Of a stretch of DNA of 64,000 nt, positions 42,537-52,700 are shown piece after piece (position 1 is the first letter of the stretch; every line of letters starts with the position of its first letter). Position numbers and translations under genes: made by a program. The DNA lies in assembly GCA_905221605.1 (NCBI GenBank), contig CAJNDS010000447.1, forward strand, positions 585,157-649,156. Direction: 5' to 3'. The notes under the pieces were generated by a model that worked only from the letters and a program-made list of their open reading frames with translations, had not been told where the DNA came from and ran no database searches. This stretch comes from Symbiodinium natans (taxonomy: Eukaryota; Sar; Dinophyceae; Suessiales; Symbiodiniaceae).

Positions 42537-43436
42537 GCCTCGCACCAATGGCGGGCCGGGGATGCCACCGCTCTACTCCGCGGGAGGCGCGCCTGCAGCT
42601 TGATTAAACCCCTAAACCTTAGCCCTACACCCTAAACCCTAAACCCTAAGCCCTAAACCCTAAACCCTAAACCCTAAAGGCCCTAAACCCTAAACCCTAA
42701 ACCCTAAACCCTAAACCCTAAACCCTAAACCCTAAACCCTAAACCCTAAACCCTAAACCCTAAACCCTAAACCCTAAACCCTCACGCCTACCCTAAAGCA
42801 GAAAACCCTACACCCTTAACCCTTTAGGGTTTGGGGTTTAGGGAACATTCTGTATGTAAGGCACACGATTCTTCGCAGGCCATCAGGGAATTGGTAATGT
42901 AGGGGCCTCACTATTTTGCATTTTGTTTTGGAGGTTTCGGGGTTTAGGGTTTGCCTGTAAGGGGGGAGGTGGTAGTGCAGGCAAGTTATCAGGGAGCTGG
43001 GTAACACCCTCCTTTTGGTGGTTAGGTGTCCACGGAATACCCCGTATACAATCTGTCTACAACCTTGAGATCGTACTCTTTCTAGAAGGCCCCTCCACTG
43101 CGCGCGTTTTTCGCGGACGCGACTAACCCTAAACCCTAAACCCTGAACCGTGCTGGCCTGTTGTTTCGGCTGGCACGGCCTAAGATGTTTTGCCGAGATT
43201 TATCCATGGACCAGAAACCTGGGTCCTATCGCAGTGCATCCTCATATATGAAGGGGGTGCTTTGTTTTTGCACATGCATCCTCTACGGCCCTCTGATCCC
43301 CCTAAACCCTAAGCCCTAAACCCGAAACCCTGAACCCTGAACCCTAAACCCTAAACCCTAAACCCTGACCTTTGACGCTGCAGAGGCTACACGGAGGCAT
43401 CAGATGGCTGGTTCGCGCACAGCGGGGGCGAGCCCG
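42537..43436 (+). CDS. Candidate exon pair (ASHQWRAGDATALLRG / GYTEASDGWFAHSGGEP)
   Basis: 42537-42586 (GCGCAG|G, GC donor) and 43384-43436 (GCTGCAG|A, GA donor) join in phase 2. The second exon is strikingly protein-like, with Trp, Tyr, Phe and Gly. The intron holds a 170-nt CCCTAAA array at 42615-42782. Confidence 0.4.
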
Positions 43437-44223
43437 GAGACCAAGTGCCCTTAGGGACCCTAAACCCTAAACCCTAAACCCTAAACCCTAAACCCTAAAC
43501 CCCTAAGCCCCTAAGCCCCTAGACCCCTGAATCCCTAAACCCCTAAACCCCTAAACCTCTAAACCCCTAAACCCCCTAAACCCCTAAACCCCAACCTTTC
43601 TTTAAATGGTGTAAGCCCTAAACCCGCAAGCCCTAAACCCCTAAACCGATAAACCCGAAACCCTTTCCTTGTAGGGTTTAGGGGGGAAACCTAAATCCCT
43701 CTCGAAATCCTTAGCCCGAAGCCGTCGGTGCCTTGGGTGTTTGGGGGGTTGGCTTGTAGACTTTAGGGTTTAGGGTTTGGGGTTTACGGTTTCGGGTTTG
43801 AGGGGGGGTTGTTTGGCGACACCCTGTCACCAGGTTTCCCTAAATTACAGCATGTTCACAACTTGCAGGAGTCAACCCCGTGGCCCTTGCTAGACACGAA
43901 ACCCTAAACCCCAAATTCCAACCCCGAATTTGCGTTTAGATTTCCGGGCTTCGGGTTTTGGGCCCCCAGAACCTTTCAACCCCCCAAACCCCCAAGCCCA
44001 CGTAAAACTCCAAAGATTTTTTAGGGTCTGCATCGAGGGTTGAGGGAATTCCCAGGTTGCTGGGTTAGGGTTCAGGGTTCAGGGTTCAGGGTTCAGGGTT
44101 CAGGGTTCAGGGTTCAGGGTTTAGGGTTTAGGGTTTAGGGTTTAGGGTTTAGGGTTTAGGGTTTAGGGTTTAGGGTTTAGGGTTTAGGGTTTAGGGTTTA
44201 GGGTTTAGGGTGGTCCCAGAAAG
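43437..44223. repeat. CCCTAAA/CCCCTAA, then TTCAGGG/TTTAGGG
   Basis: 43455-43600 CCCTAAA changing to CCCCTAA; 43610-44050 diverged; 44062-44118 eight TTCAGGG, then about 13 TTTAGGG to 44212. Confidence 0.9.
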
Positions 44224-44284
44224 GTGGCTCCACAACAAGAAGGAGATGGCATACTTCCACCTGTCTGACGCTCAGTGGTTCGCA
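44224..44284 (+). CDS. Candidate exon (WLHNKKEMAYFHLSDAQWFA)
   Basis: CAGAAAG|G to GCA|GATCGA (GA donor); phases 2/0. A 150-nt TTCAGGG/TTTAGGG array ends 12 nt upstream. The frame remains open to 44330. Confidence 0.45.
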
Positions 44285-44578
44285 GATCGAAGACCTCGCG
44301 TTCTAGAACCCCTGAGCCCCAACACCGCTTAACACCCGAAACACCCTTAAAATTATTGTGAACCCTAAACCCTAAACCCTAAATCCTAAGCCCTAAACCC
44401 TGAAGGCATGGGAGAAGATTCGGAACCCTAAGCCCTAAACTCGAAACCCTAAACCCACTGACCGGAAGCCGACTTGTTTTTGTTCGGCATGCGTGCAGCA
44501 TTTGCAAGGCGCCCATGACCTGCGAGACGTTTCGATCCCTCAGCCCTAAGCTGAAAAACCACAAACACAGAGAAGATG

Positions 44579-44687
44579 CTTGGTAGACCAGTGGTACCCT
44601 ATTGCGGCTTTTTTGGGTTCTGGGTTCCCTCATAAGTAAACAACTCCGAAAAGGGTACCCTTGTCAGAATATGGCTACTGGGCTACC
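44579..44687 (+). mobile_element. Family A element, right end decayed
   Basis: CTTGGTAGACCAGTGGTACCC ... GGCTACTGGGCTACC then a C run in place of AAG. No target duplication visible. Confidence 0.55.
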
Positions 44688-44880
44688 CCCCCTTACGACA
44701 CGAACTGCAGTTCAGGGAGTAGCAACCGAACTAGTAAGACCTTATAACCCAATTTATGGCCCTTAGTACCCTATTCATAGCGAGGGGGCCCCCCACTTGA
44801 ACCCTTAACCCTAAACCCTAAACCCTTAACCCCAAACCCTAAACCCCAAACATTATTGATATCTGCGCGCCCAGGCCGAC

Positions 44881-44986
44881 CCTAAACCCTAAACCCTAAA
44901 CCCTAAACCCTAAACCCGAAACCCTAAACCCTAAACCCTAAACCCTAAACCCTAAGCCCTAAACCCTAAACCCTAAACCCTAAACC
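44881..44986. repeat. CCCTAAA array bracketed by 28-bp direct repeats
   Basis: About 15 units between 44853-44880 and 44987-45014, which are identical but for one base. Confidence 0.95.
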
Positions 44987-45008
44987 TTATTGATATCTGC
45001 GAGCCCAG

Positions 45009-45081
45009 GCCGACTGGCCAGATCCGCGTCGTCCTCGACGATGCAGAGCTGCCCGAGGCCAGTGCTTTCCCGTCATCATGG
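45009..45081 (+). CDS. Candidate exon (PTGQIRVVLDDAELPEASAF...)
   Basis: GCCCAG|G to ATGG|GTTGCC, 73 nt, phases 2/0. The donor hexamer equals that of intron 6 of the membrane-protein gene. The intron's last 22 nt and first exon bases are duplicated upstream at 44853-44880. Confidence 0.5.
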
Positions 45082-45559
45082 GTTGCCCTAACCCCTAACC
45101 CCGAACCCCTAACCCCAACCCTAAACCCTAAACCCTAAACCCTAAACCCTAAACCCTAAACCCTCAACCCTAAACCCTAAACCTCACTACCCCTTCTATA
45201 CTACTCCCCCATCCCCCCTCTAGGTTCCTCCACATAATTAAGGGGAGAAGTAGGGAAACCCATGAAGTCAGCAAGAAGGATCCCGGAGAATTCTGAAGCC
45301 CTACAGGGTTTAGGGGTTAGGGCTCACCTACACTATGGTTTAGGGTTTCGGGTTAGGGTTTAGGATACGTTCTGCGTGTTTCGGGTGTAGAGTTTAGGGT
45401 TTAGGGTTCTGAGCCCTGAAGCCCCAGCTGAGACGTAATGAAAAGTGTGTTGGGCGCCAGCCCTGCATTGAGTGTTTTGGACCCAGAGAATTGAGAGAAT
45501 TCTCAACCCTGAAGCCCCAAAGCCCTGGCGTTTTTGAGGTTTGGGTTGTGGGTTTGGGG

Positions 45560-45655
45560 TTTGGGTTTAGGGTTTAGGGTTTAGGGTTTAGGGTTTAGGG
45601 TTTAGGGTTTAGGGTTTAGGGTTTAGGGTTTAGGGTTTAGGGTTTAGGGTTTAAG
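45560..45655. repeat. TTTAGGG array, about 14 units
   Basis: Ends 16 nt before the acceptor of exon 45672. A CCCTAAA array follows that exon at 45743-45818. Confidence 0.97.
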
Positions 45656-45671
45656 GTTTATTGCCACTCAG

Positions 45672-48529
45672 GGCCTTGTTTCGGCCCGACGGATCGAGTT
45701 TTGCGCAGCTTGCTGAGGCCCAGGCTGTTGCCATTGAAAGATAAACCCTAAACCCTAAACCCTAAACCCTAAACCCTAAACCCTAAACCCTAAACCCTAA
45801 ACCCTAAACCCTAAACATGGTCTCATGGGTTCCCCCTACTCTACCCCCCGAGGTTGCCCCCATAATTAAGGCTATTTAGGGTTTAGGGTTTAGAGTTTAT
45901 AGGTTTAGGGATACCTAAGCCTAATTCGGTTATTTCAGGGGTGAACCTGGGAGGGTAGCATAGTGGGGGGTAGCGGGGCAACCCATGACGCCATGGACCG
46001 GGCCTAGATCCCAAAGCCTCGCAACAAAACTTTTCCAAACTCTGTAAAACCCTCCAGATTTCCGGAACCCTCGAAAGCCACGAAGCCCTAAACCCTAAAC
46101 CCTGAACCCTAAACCCTAAAGCCTAAAGCCTAAACCCTAAACCCTAAACCCTAAACCCTAAACCCTAAACCCCAAACCTAAACCCTAAACCCTAAACCCT
46201 AAACCCTAAACCCCAAACCCCAAACCCCAAACCCCAAACCCTAAACCTTGCAAGCTGCAAGTGAGCCTTGAAGCTGAGGCCGAGCCCACGGGCGGGGAGG
46301 CAGACAAGGATCCCAAGGCGCGCGCGAGTGCGGGCTGCTGTTGGAAAGGTTTAGGGTTTTTACGGTTTCGGGTTTAGGGTTTAGGGTTTTCTAAGGGTTT
46401 ATCAGGGTTCAGGTTTTAGGGTTTAGAATTAGGGTCTAGGGTTTTACGGCCCTAAGCTCTAAACCCACGAAAGGTTTAGGGCTTCGATGGGTTTCGCGTC
46501 TGCCGGGGTGTTTGCAATTGACAATTGGTTGCCCTCGCGGGTCCCTTGCCACCGATTTCGCAGATCATCATGGAACATGCACTAACCCCTGAACCCTAAA
46601 CTAAACCCGAAACCCTAAACCGAATGCGCAGTTCTAGGGTTTTAGGGCTATGGTGCGGATGCTGCATTATTTGCTAATATAGCCTCTATTCAGATAGGCG
46701 TGGATATAGAGTTCCACATATATATATATACACGAGCGTTCATGTGATATATTGGCTGTCCTGTCTGATAAACCTGGTAGCCTTGCCCTTTTTTGTTGGG
46801 TTATGGGTTCCCTTATAAAGTAACCAACCCAAAAAAGGATGCCCTTATCATAATATGGTTGCTGGACTACCAAGTAAAAGAAACTCCCTACTTCATGTGA
46901 AGCTTTAGGTTTCAATACCCCCACAAGAGACCATGGTCTTGAGAGTTGCCCGTAGGTTGTGGCATGACTCGCTAATTCTCCACCCACCCACCTTGCCATT
47001 CAGCATGTAGCGTATATGGACCCGCACTGGGCGTGAATGCTGGCATACTATAGTAGGGAGCCCCTCAGCTTGCGGCCTTGTGGGGGTCTGGAATCGGGGG
47101 GCCTGAGACCCCTGGCGCCAGGGGTCTACAATGGGGCGCGGCCCACATTCATTTCAGATCCTATATCCTATATGATACACATACATAATATGGGATTTGG
47201 AGCGCGGGGGGTCTGAAATGGCTTTTTCGATTTGGCACCCCCCCCCCCCCCCCCCCCCTGGCCAGACCCCACCCCATGACAAACTGAGGGGATCTATAGG
47301 GGAGGTGGCTAGGGTAGCGTAGGCGTCGTAAAAATAATCGTACATGACCGTTATCTGAAGTATACCCTGTAATGATGTGGCACCCTAAGCCCAATGCCCC
47401 GGACTCTAAACCCTAAACTCCAAACCCTAAACCAAAAACCTTAGACCCTAAGCCCCAAGCCCCAAAATCCCTAAACCCCAGACCCTAAACCCTAAGCCCT
47501 AAACCCTAAGCCCTAAACCCTAAACCCTAAACCCTAAACCCTGAACCCTCCTTCTCTGGGCCCGAAGGATGACAAAGGCCCACTCTTTCAGGGGAAGGTG
47601 CGATGGTGCTGGGCTCGGCACCAGACGGTCGTATGCATTTGGAGAGGCTATAAGGGTTTAGGGGTTAGGGTTTAGGGTTTGGGGTTTAGGGTTTACGAGT
47701 TTCAGGTTCAGGGTCCAGGATATGTTTAGGGTTTTCTGGGAAAAGGCTTGAAGGTTTCGGGGTCCTAGAGGTTTAGGGTTCGGGATGTCTTTAGGGTTTG
47801 GAGGGGTTTGTCTTAGACAGGGTTGGGGGTTTCAGGCTAGGGCTCGGGAATCTGTAGGGGTTTGTAGGGGTTTGGCTTCAGGTTTTTAGGGTTTAGGGTT
47901 TCGGGCTCAGGATTCGGGATATCTTTCGGGGTTTTTAGGGGTTTGGCTCAAGGTTTCGGGGCCAGTTCTGGGCATAGGGTTTGGTCAACTGACTTTGGAG
48001 CCTAGGGTTTCGTCGCTACCTTCGGATCCTTGAATAAGACGACCACTCACAAAGACGTGGGTACATCGGCTGACCTGGGACGCGGCGTACTGCCTCTTAA
48101 ATCTTGCCGTCATATGAAATGATACCGATGAACTTAGCCTGTGGCCCTCCCCTTTTGGAGGCACTTAGCTTCACTGTCTGCTCACCCTGCCAGAAGGTAA
48201 CCTGCACCCAAGAATAAATACAATAGATTCATAATTTAGGGTTGAGGGTTTAGGGCTAGGGTTTAGGGTTTATGGCTTAGGGAGGCAGGAGGGTGGCACC
48301 TGCACCACCCACCCAGTGACATAGGCCCACGCCCGTAGTCCGACGTGGTTGCCATCCGGTGAAGCATCCACAGTCTTTAACCCTAAGACCCTAAACCCTG
48401 AACCCTAAACCCTAAACCCTAGCCCTAAACCCTGAACCCTAAACCCTAGCCCTAAACCCTAAACCCTAAAACCCTAAAACTCCTGGAGGTTCAACACGAT
48501 GAAGGGCTTCGGCTTCATCGAGCCCTTGG
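45672..48529 (+). CDS. Cold-shock-domain protein, partial, 4 candidate exons
   Basis: Exons 45672-45717 (ALFRPDGSSFAQLAE), 46255-46317 (acidic linker SLEAEAEPTGGEADKDPK), 47568-47605 (DDKGPLFQGKVR plus TG) and 48489-48529 (G plus FNTMKGFGFIEPL). Phases run 2/0, 0/0, 0/2, 2/1 and are compatible. The last two join as GKVRW-FNTMKGFGFIEP, a textbook cold-shock domain start with the RNP1-type KGFGFI, which binds single-stranded nucleic acid. Donors: GC, GC, GTGCTG and GTGAGG; acceptors AG|G except the second (AAG|C). The intron 47606-48488 contains TTTAGGG and CCCTAAA runs. The remaining domain (the FVH-type second motif) was not found downstream. The first two exons are less sure than the last two. 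Confidence 0.6.
45818..45990 (+). mobile_element. Family C element with central telomeric insert
   Basis: ATGGGTTCCCCCTACTCTAC ... GTAGCATAGTGGGGGGTAG ... GCAACCCAT. TTTAGGGTTTAGGGTTTAGAG interrupts the AATTAAGG...CCTAATT centre, another telomeric insertion into an element. Confidence 0.55.
46318..47567. other. Unique DNA, family A element, 22-bp palindrome, poly-C
   Basis: Intron of the cold-shock gene model. Short TTTAGGG 46370-46450; element 46773-46874; palindrome 47106-47127; C run 47238-47258; CCCTAAA 47400-47550. Confidence 0.75.
46773..46874 (+). mobile_element. Intact 102-bp family A element, TSD TAAA
   Basis: CCTGGTAGCC ... GGACTACCAAG, flanked by TAAA (46769-46772 and 46875-46878). 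No telomeric insert, so this probably shows the native element: a centre CCAACCCAAAAAAGG and a mirrored CCCTTATAAAG/CCCTTATCATAA. Confidence 0.7.
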
Positions 48530-49548
48530 GTGAGGCAGCTGCCATCCTCGAGGGGAAGGCGGGGCGCTGCGCTGAGGATTTAGGGTTTAGGGTTTAGGGT
48601 TTAGGGTTTAGGGTCGCAAGCTTTTCAAAGGCAGTAGGCTGTATAGGGCAAAGGGCTTACGGGTTGCAAGGTGCATATATTATAGGGTCTTCGGGGTTAC
48701 GTTGAGGATGTTTAAGGTTTGAGGCTTAGATTGGGCTTCTGAAGGCGGGGTTTTGAATTGCAGGGTTTAGGGTTTAGGGTTTAGGGCTTAGGGTTTAGGG
48801 TTTAGGGCTCAGGGTTTAGGGTTTAGGGTTTTCGGGTTTAGGGTTTTCGGGTTTAGGGTTCAGGGCGTTTGGGGTGTTCAGGGGGTTTAGTAGGGCTTAA
48901 GCTCATGCGGCTTGGGGATGTTGAGGTTGCGGCTTTCGGCGAAGGCGTTTATGCGCATAACCCTACAAGGTGTGGTGTGGCAAGGCCCAGACCACCCCAA
49001 AATGAGCTGCGGCGTGGCAGGCCCTAAACCCTACGTGCGGCGCGAGAGGGCTTCGTCATCCCACCACCACGAGGTCCTAAAAGCCTGAGCCCTGAACACT
49101 CCGGAGCCCCAACTGCTCCAGAGCGCTTCGGAATCATAGGAGCAGTTTAGGAGCAGTGCCCAAATGCCTCAGTGACTACATCGCCATGCCATGCTGGAGG
49201 GCTGCTTGGGCTATTTGTTGCACTGCAAGGTTTTTCAAGATCGTTCAAGACGCTTCCACTTCTTTGGCTCAGGATCTCTGTTTCACCAGTCACAGGTTGC
49301 CCTACAAGTGGGGGCCCCCTGAACCCTAAACCCTAAACTAAACCCTAAACCCTAAACCCTAAACCCTAAACCCTTGGGGGCCCCTGGCCATAAATGGAGT
49401 TTTGAGGGCCTTAAATTACAAGGATTTGAGGCGCTGGTGGGGCTTGGGATGCACCAGTATTGTTTGGGGTTTAGGGTTTTAGGGTTTTAGGGTTTTAGGG
49501 TTTTAGGGTTTTAGGGTTTAGGGTTTAGGGTTTAGGGTATTCTGCAAG
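48530..49548. repeat. TTTAGGG/TTTTAGGG arrays and unique DNA
   Basis: 48577-48615 and 48763-48865 TTTAGGG; 48960-49320 unique without supported exon; CCCTAAA 49320-49375; six TTTTAGGG units 49466-49510. Confidence 0.85.
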
Positions 49549-49615
49549 GATACAAGTCCTTTCGCGTGTCCGAAAGCACGCCATATTTGGAATCGCTGCC
49601 TCGAAGCAACCGGAG
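49549..49615 (+). CDS. Candidate exon (YKSFRVSESTPYLESLPRSN)
   Basis: CTGCAAG|G to CGGAG|GTTTGA; phases 1/2. A TTTTAGGG/TTTAGGG array ends just upstream and an AT/GT microsatellite starts 20 nt downstream. Confidence 0.4.
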
Positions 49616-49635
49616 GTTTGAGTTGCCTGAGATGT

Positions 49636-49636
49636 G

Positions 49637-49672
<36 letters not shown>

Positions 49673-49690
49673 TTATTTATTTATTTATTT

Positions 49691-49742
<52 letters not shown>

Positions 49743-49750
49743 TGTGTGGT
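49636..49750. repeat. (AT)n, (ATTT)n and (GT)n microsatellites
   Basis: Consecutive blocks 49638-49667, 49668-49691 and 49696-49748, just upstream of the ATG of the membrane-protein gene (49785). Confidence 0.95.
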
Positions 49751-49784
49751 TTGTGTACGCGTTCTACACTTGGGACGACTTGCC

Positions 49785-52700
49785 ATGGGCCTTTCGTCGA
49801 GCTGCTGCAGTGAAAAAGCCTGTGCCGATGCACAGACTGCATCTGTAACAGGCGAACTTTCCGCGAAAGCCTTTAGCGCCGTCGCTGAGGATGGAGGGAC
49901 AGAGAGATGAATCTTCGTCCATGCAATGCCCAGACCATCCCTGCCTGAGGTTTACATGCATACACCCGCGCCCATGTATTCTATAGTACTGATATTCACG
50001 ATCTCATGTCTGATAGATGCATCCCTGCTTCAACCTTTTTACAACTCGTGGCTTCCCACTTTTGTGCTAGCTGTTGTAGATGCTTCCCCGGTCTTGTCAT
50101 CTGCCAGGCGATGGTTTTTGCCAGAGAATTTAGCTTGTTTTTGCGGAGAGAGGGGGGGGCGGGAAAGACTGACATTCGAGCTGGTGTTTCAACGGACATG
50201 AGCTTAGTCAATTCATCCTGCACATCCATCGCCCGTGGCACCGTGGCAATCTCTCAGCGTCTCTCAGGTTGTGTTTAAGCTCGTATTTAAATCTATTCTC
50301 CATTGTTTTCACTTCAGTAAGTTGATTTCATTGATTGTCAACAGATTTCCCCTGGTTCCCTGATGATTAATCACTTGCTTCTTTTTCATTCCCTGAGCCC
50401 CTAAGGACTCGCCTAAACCCCTAGCCCTAAACCCTGAACCCTGAACCCTAAACCCTAAACCCTAAACCCTAAACCCTAAACCCTAAACCCTAAACCCTAA
50501 ACCCTAAACCCTAAACCTCTGGTGTTTGTGGTTTTTTGGACTCGCAGAGCCTCTTTTGTAAGGTTTTTTTTTTTTTTTCGAATTGGGGGTACCTTATGGG
50601 GGTCCTGATAATAAGGGAGGTCCCTGAATTTCGTAAACCCCAGATATCTGCTACATTGAGACATGTTGAAGAAGTTTCCCTTCTACTGAATGGCTCATGT
50701 CTAGAGTCTAGAAGGGTTTAGGGTTTAGGGTTTAGGGTTTAGGGTTTAGGGTTTAGGGTTTAGGGTTTAGGGTTTAGGGTTTAGGGTTTAGGGTGAACAT
50801 TTTCCAGCACAATTCCAAAGTGTTTCCAACTACTTTCTCTTCCATCCAGGGAAGCGCCCGCAATACAGGGGTCGGAAGACTTACTTAGTGTTCCCTTAGT
50901 ATGTTCCCCTATATAATTATACTGTAACAACCCCCCCCCCCCCCCACCCTCCCCGCCCACAAAAAACAATATATATATATATATATATTTTCTAATTCGT
51001 AACACCCCTTTTAGACTTTGCCAGGAGGATGTCTCCGACGGATCGCCAGCTGCAAGCTCCCCTGAAAATCCACCATCTTCCCAGCTTGGCCTGCGGGCTG
51101 CGAGCACCCTCGAAGAAGGCGTTCGCTCTGCACACCTGCTGCCCCTGGGCAGATTTGGTACCTGACTGAGTACGCTTTACACTGTTTGGGACACTAGAAT
51201 CCCCTACAGAAATGAAAGCGTGCACTTTTGGGGGGCTTATGAACTCGGCAACGAAGTGAAGGTTTTCTGCCAAGGCTGCAAAGGTTCCAAGCATGGTTTG
51301 GTAGAATGCAACTTGTGACATAGAAACGAAGAATTGAATGCTTTGGGAACATCATCTAGTCTTCCCCCAAAACCAACTAGCCCCCTCAATGACGGTCGAT
51401 GCATAACTAAATCAATGAGGCTACGCGGGTTTGCGCCAGGGGAAGGGATAGCATGGTGAAAATTGTCAATATCGGGCCGTTGCCCGGTTGGGTCATCTGG
51501 CTAAACCCCTAAACCCCTAACCCCTAAACCCTAAACCCTAAACCCTAAATCCTAAACCCTAAACCCTAAACCCTAAACCCGAGGCTCGTGGACCAGGAGA
51601 TCTTGCGCACTGTGTCACTGCGTTCCTCGCTGTGTCGGGCGGGTTGGCTTTGGCGGCTGAAGCCGCAGAAGATGACCCAAGAGCAACTGGAAGCCTGGTA
51701 GCCCACTGGTACCCTTTCCCCTTTTTTTGGGGTTTAGGGTTTAGGGTTTGGGGTTTGGGGTTTAGGGTTGTAAAATTGGGGGTTTAGGGTTTGGGGTTTG
51801 GGGTTTAGGGTTTAGGGTTATAAAATAGCCAACCCCAAACAGGGTGCCCTTATGATAATGTGGTTACTGGGCTACCAAGGAAGGGTTGTGGCCATTGGCA
51901 AAGCCAGGAGCAGGCTACGATATGCTTCTGTGCCCAATCTTTGGAACATATATTTTGATTATCTGTTTCATGTGCCCCATTCCGTTTGTCAGGCTATGGC
52001 ACAGGGGCAGGCTCCTAAACTCTATTTAAACCTAAAAAAATGCCCCTACAAGCTGCTTGTTGCAATGTTGCCTTGGGCCGACTGTTGACATCTGTTGACT
52101 GCAGGTTTTTATCCCACACATGGCACACACCGGGGCGACTGAAGTTCTGGTCTTTGCTTTTAGCCTTCAACTGGCACTTTGCCTTGTTTGGCTGCTACTT
52201 CGGTACTTCCTTGGCACTTTTGCTCTACGCCTTCGACGTTGTTCCCATGCCCATGATCTACGCGGCGCAGTGGTCGGACTTCGGGCAAGTATGTCCTCTT
52301 GGCCCCTGGGCCCTGCTATTGACACCATTTTGTGGAGCTGTTGCTTTGCTGCTGTCGCCATACTGTCCGAGACGGCAGTCTGACAACATCTTCTTTGACC
52401 TGGCCTCCTGGCAAAAGGGTAATGCTGGATGGGTCCAAGATATTTGCCTCATGTGTCCTTGGGGGCCCATTGACTGTGCTAATCGTCCGAGTCGTTGGTC
52501 TTTGCTGGATGTCTTTGCTAGCACTATGACTGCCATTTTTCGCTTGGTTCTTCTTTCGAACCGGTTTCTAGCGCTCTTGTTGGCTGGTTTGGTGTGTGTC
52601 CTGGGAAGGGACAGGGGCAGCTTTGTTGCCGCTGAGCCTGTTGCTTAGGGTTTAGGGTTTAGGGTTTAGGGTTTATGTAGGGTTTAGGGTTTAGGGTTTA

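Noticed and set aside
47946-47957. TTTGGCTCAAG resembling the end of the dinoflagellate spliced leader
   Set aside because: Only 11 of 22 bases match, in a G/T-rich repeat context; not evidence of a retroposed mRNA.
49996-50241. 81-codon minus-strand frame (LAKTIAWQMTRPGKHLQQLA)
   Set aside because: Protein-like, but inside intron 1 of a + strand gene and without homology I can name; left as an alternative only.
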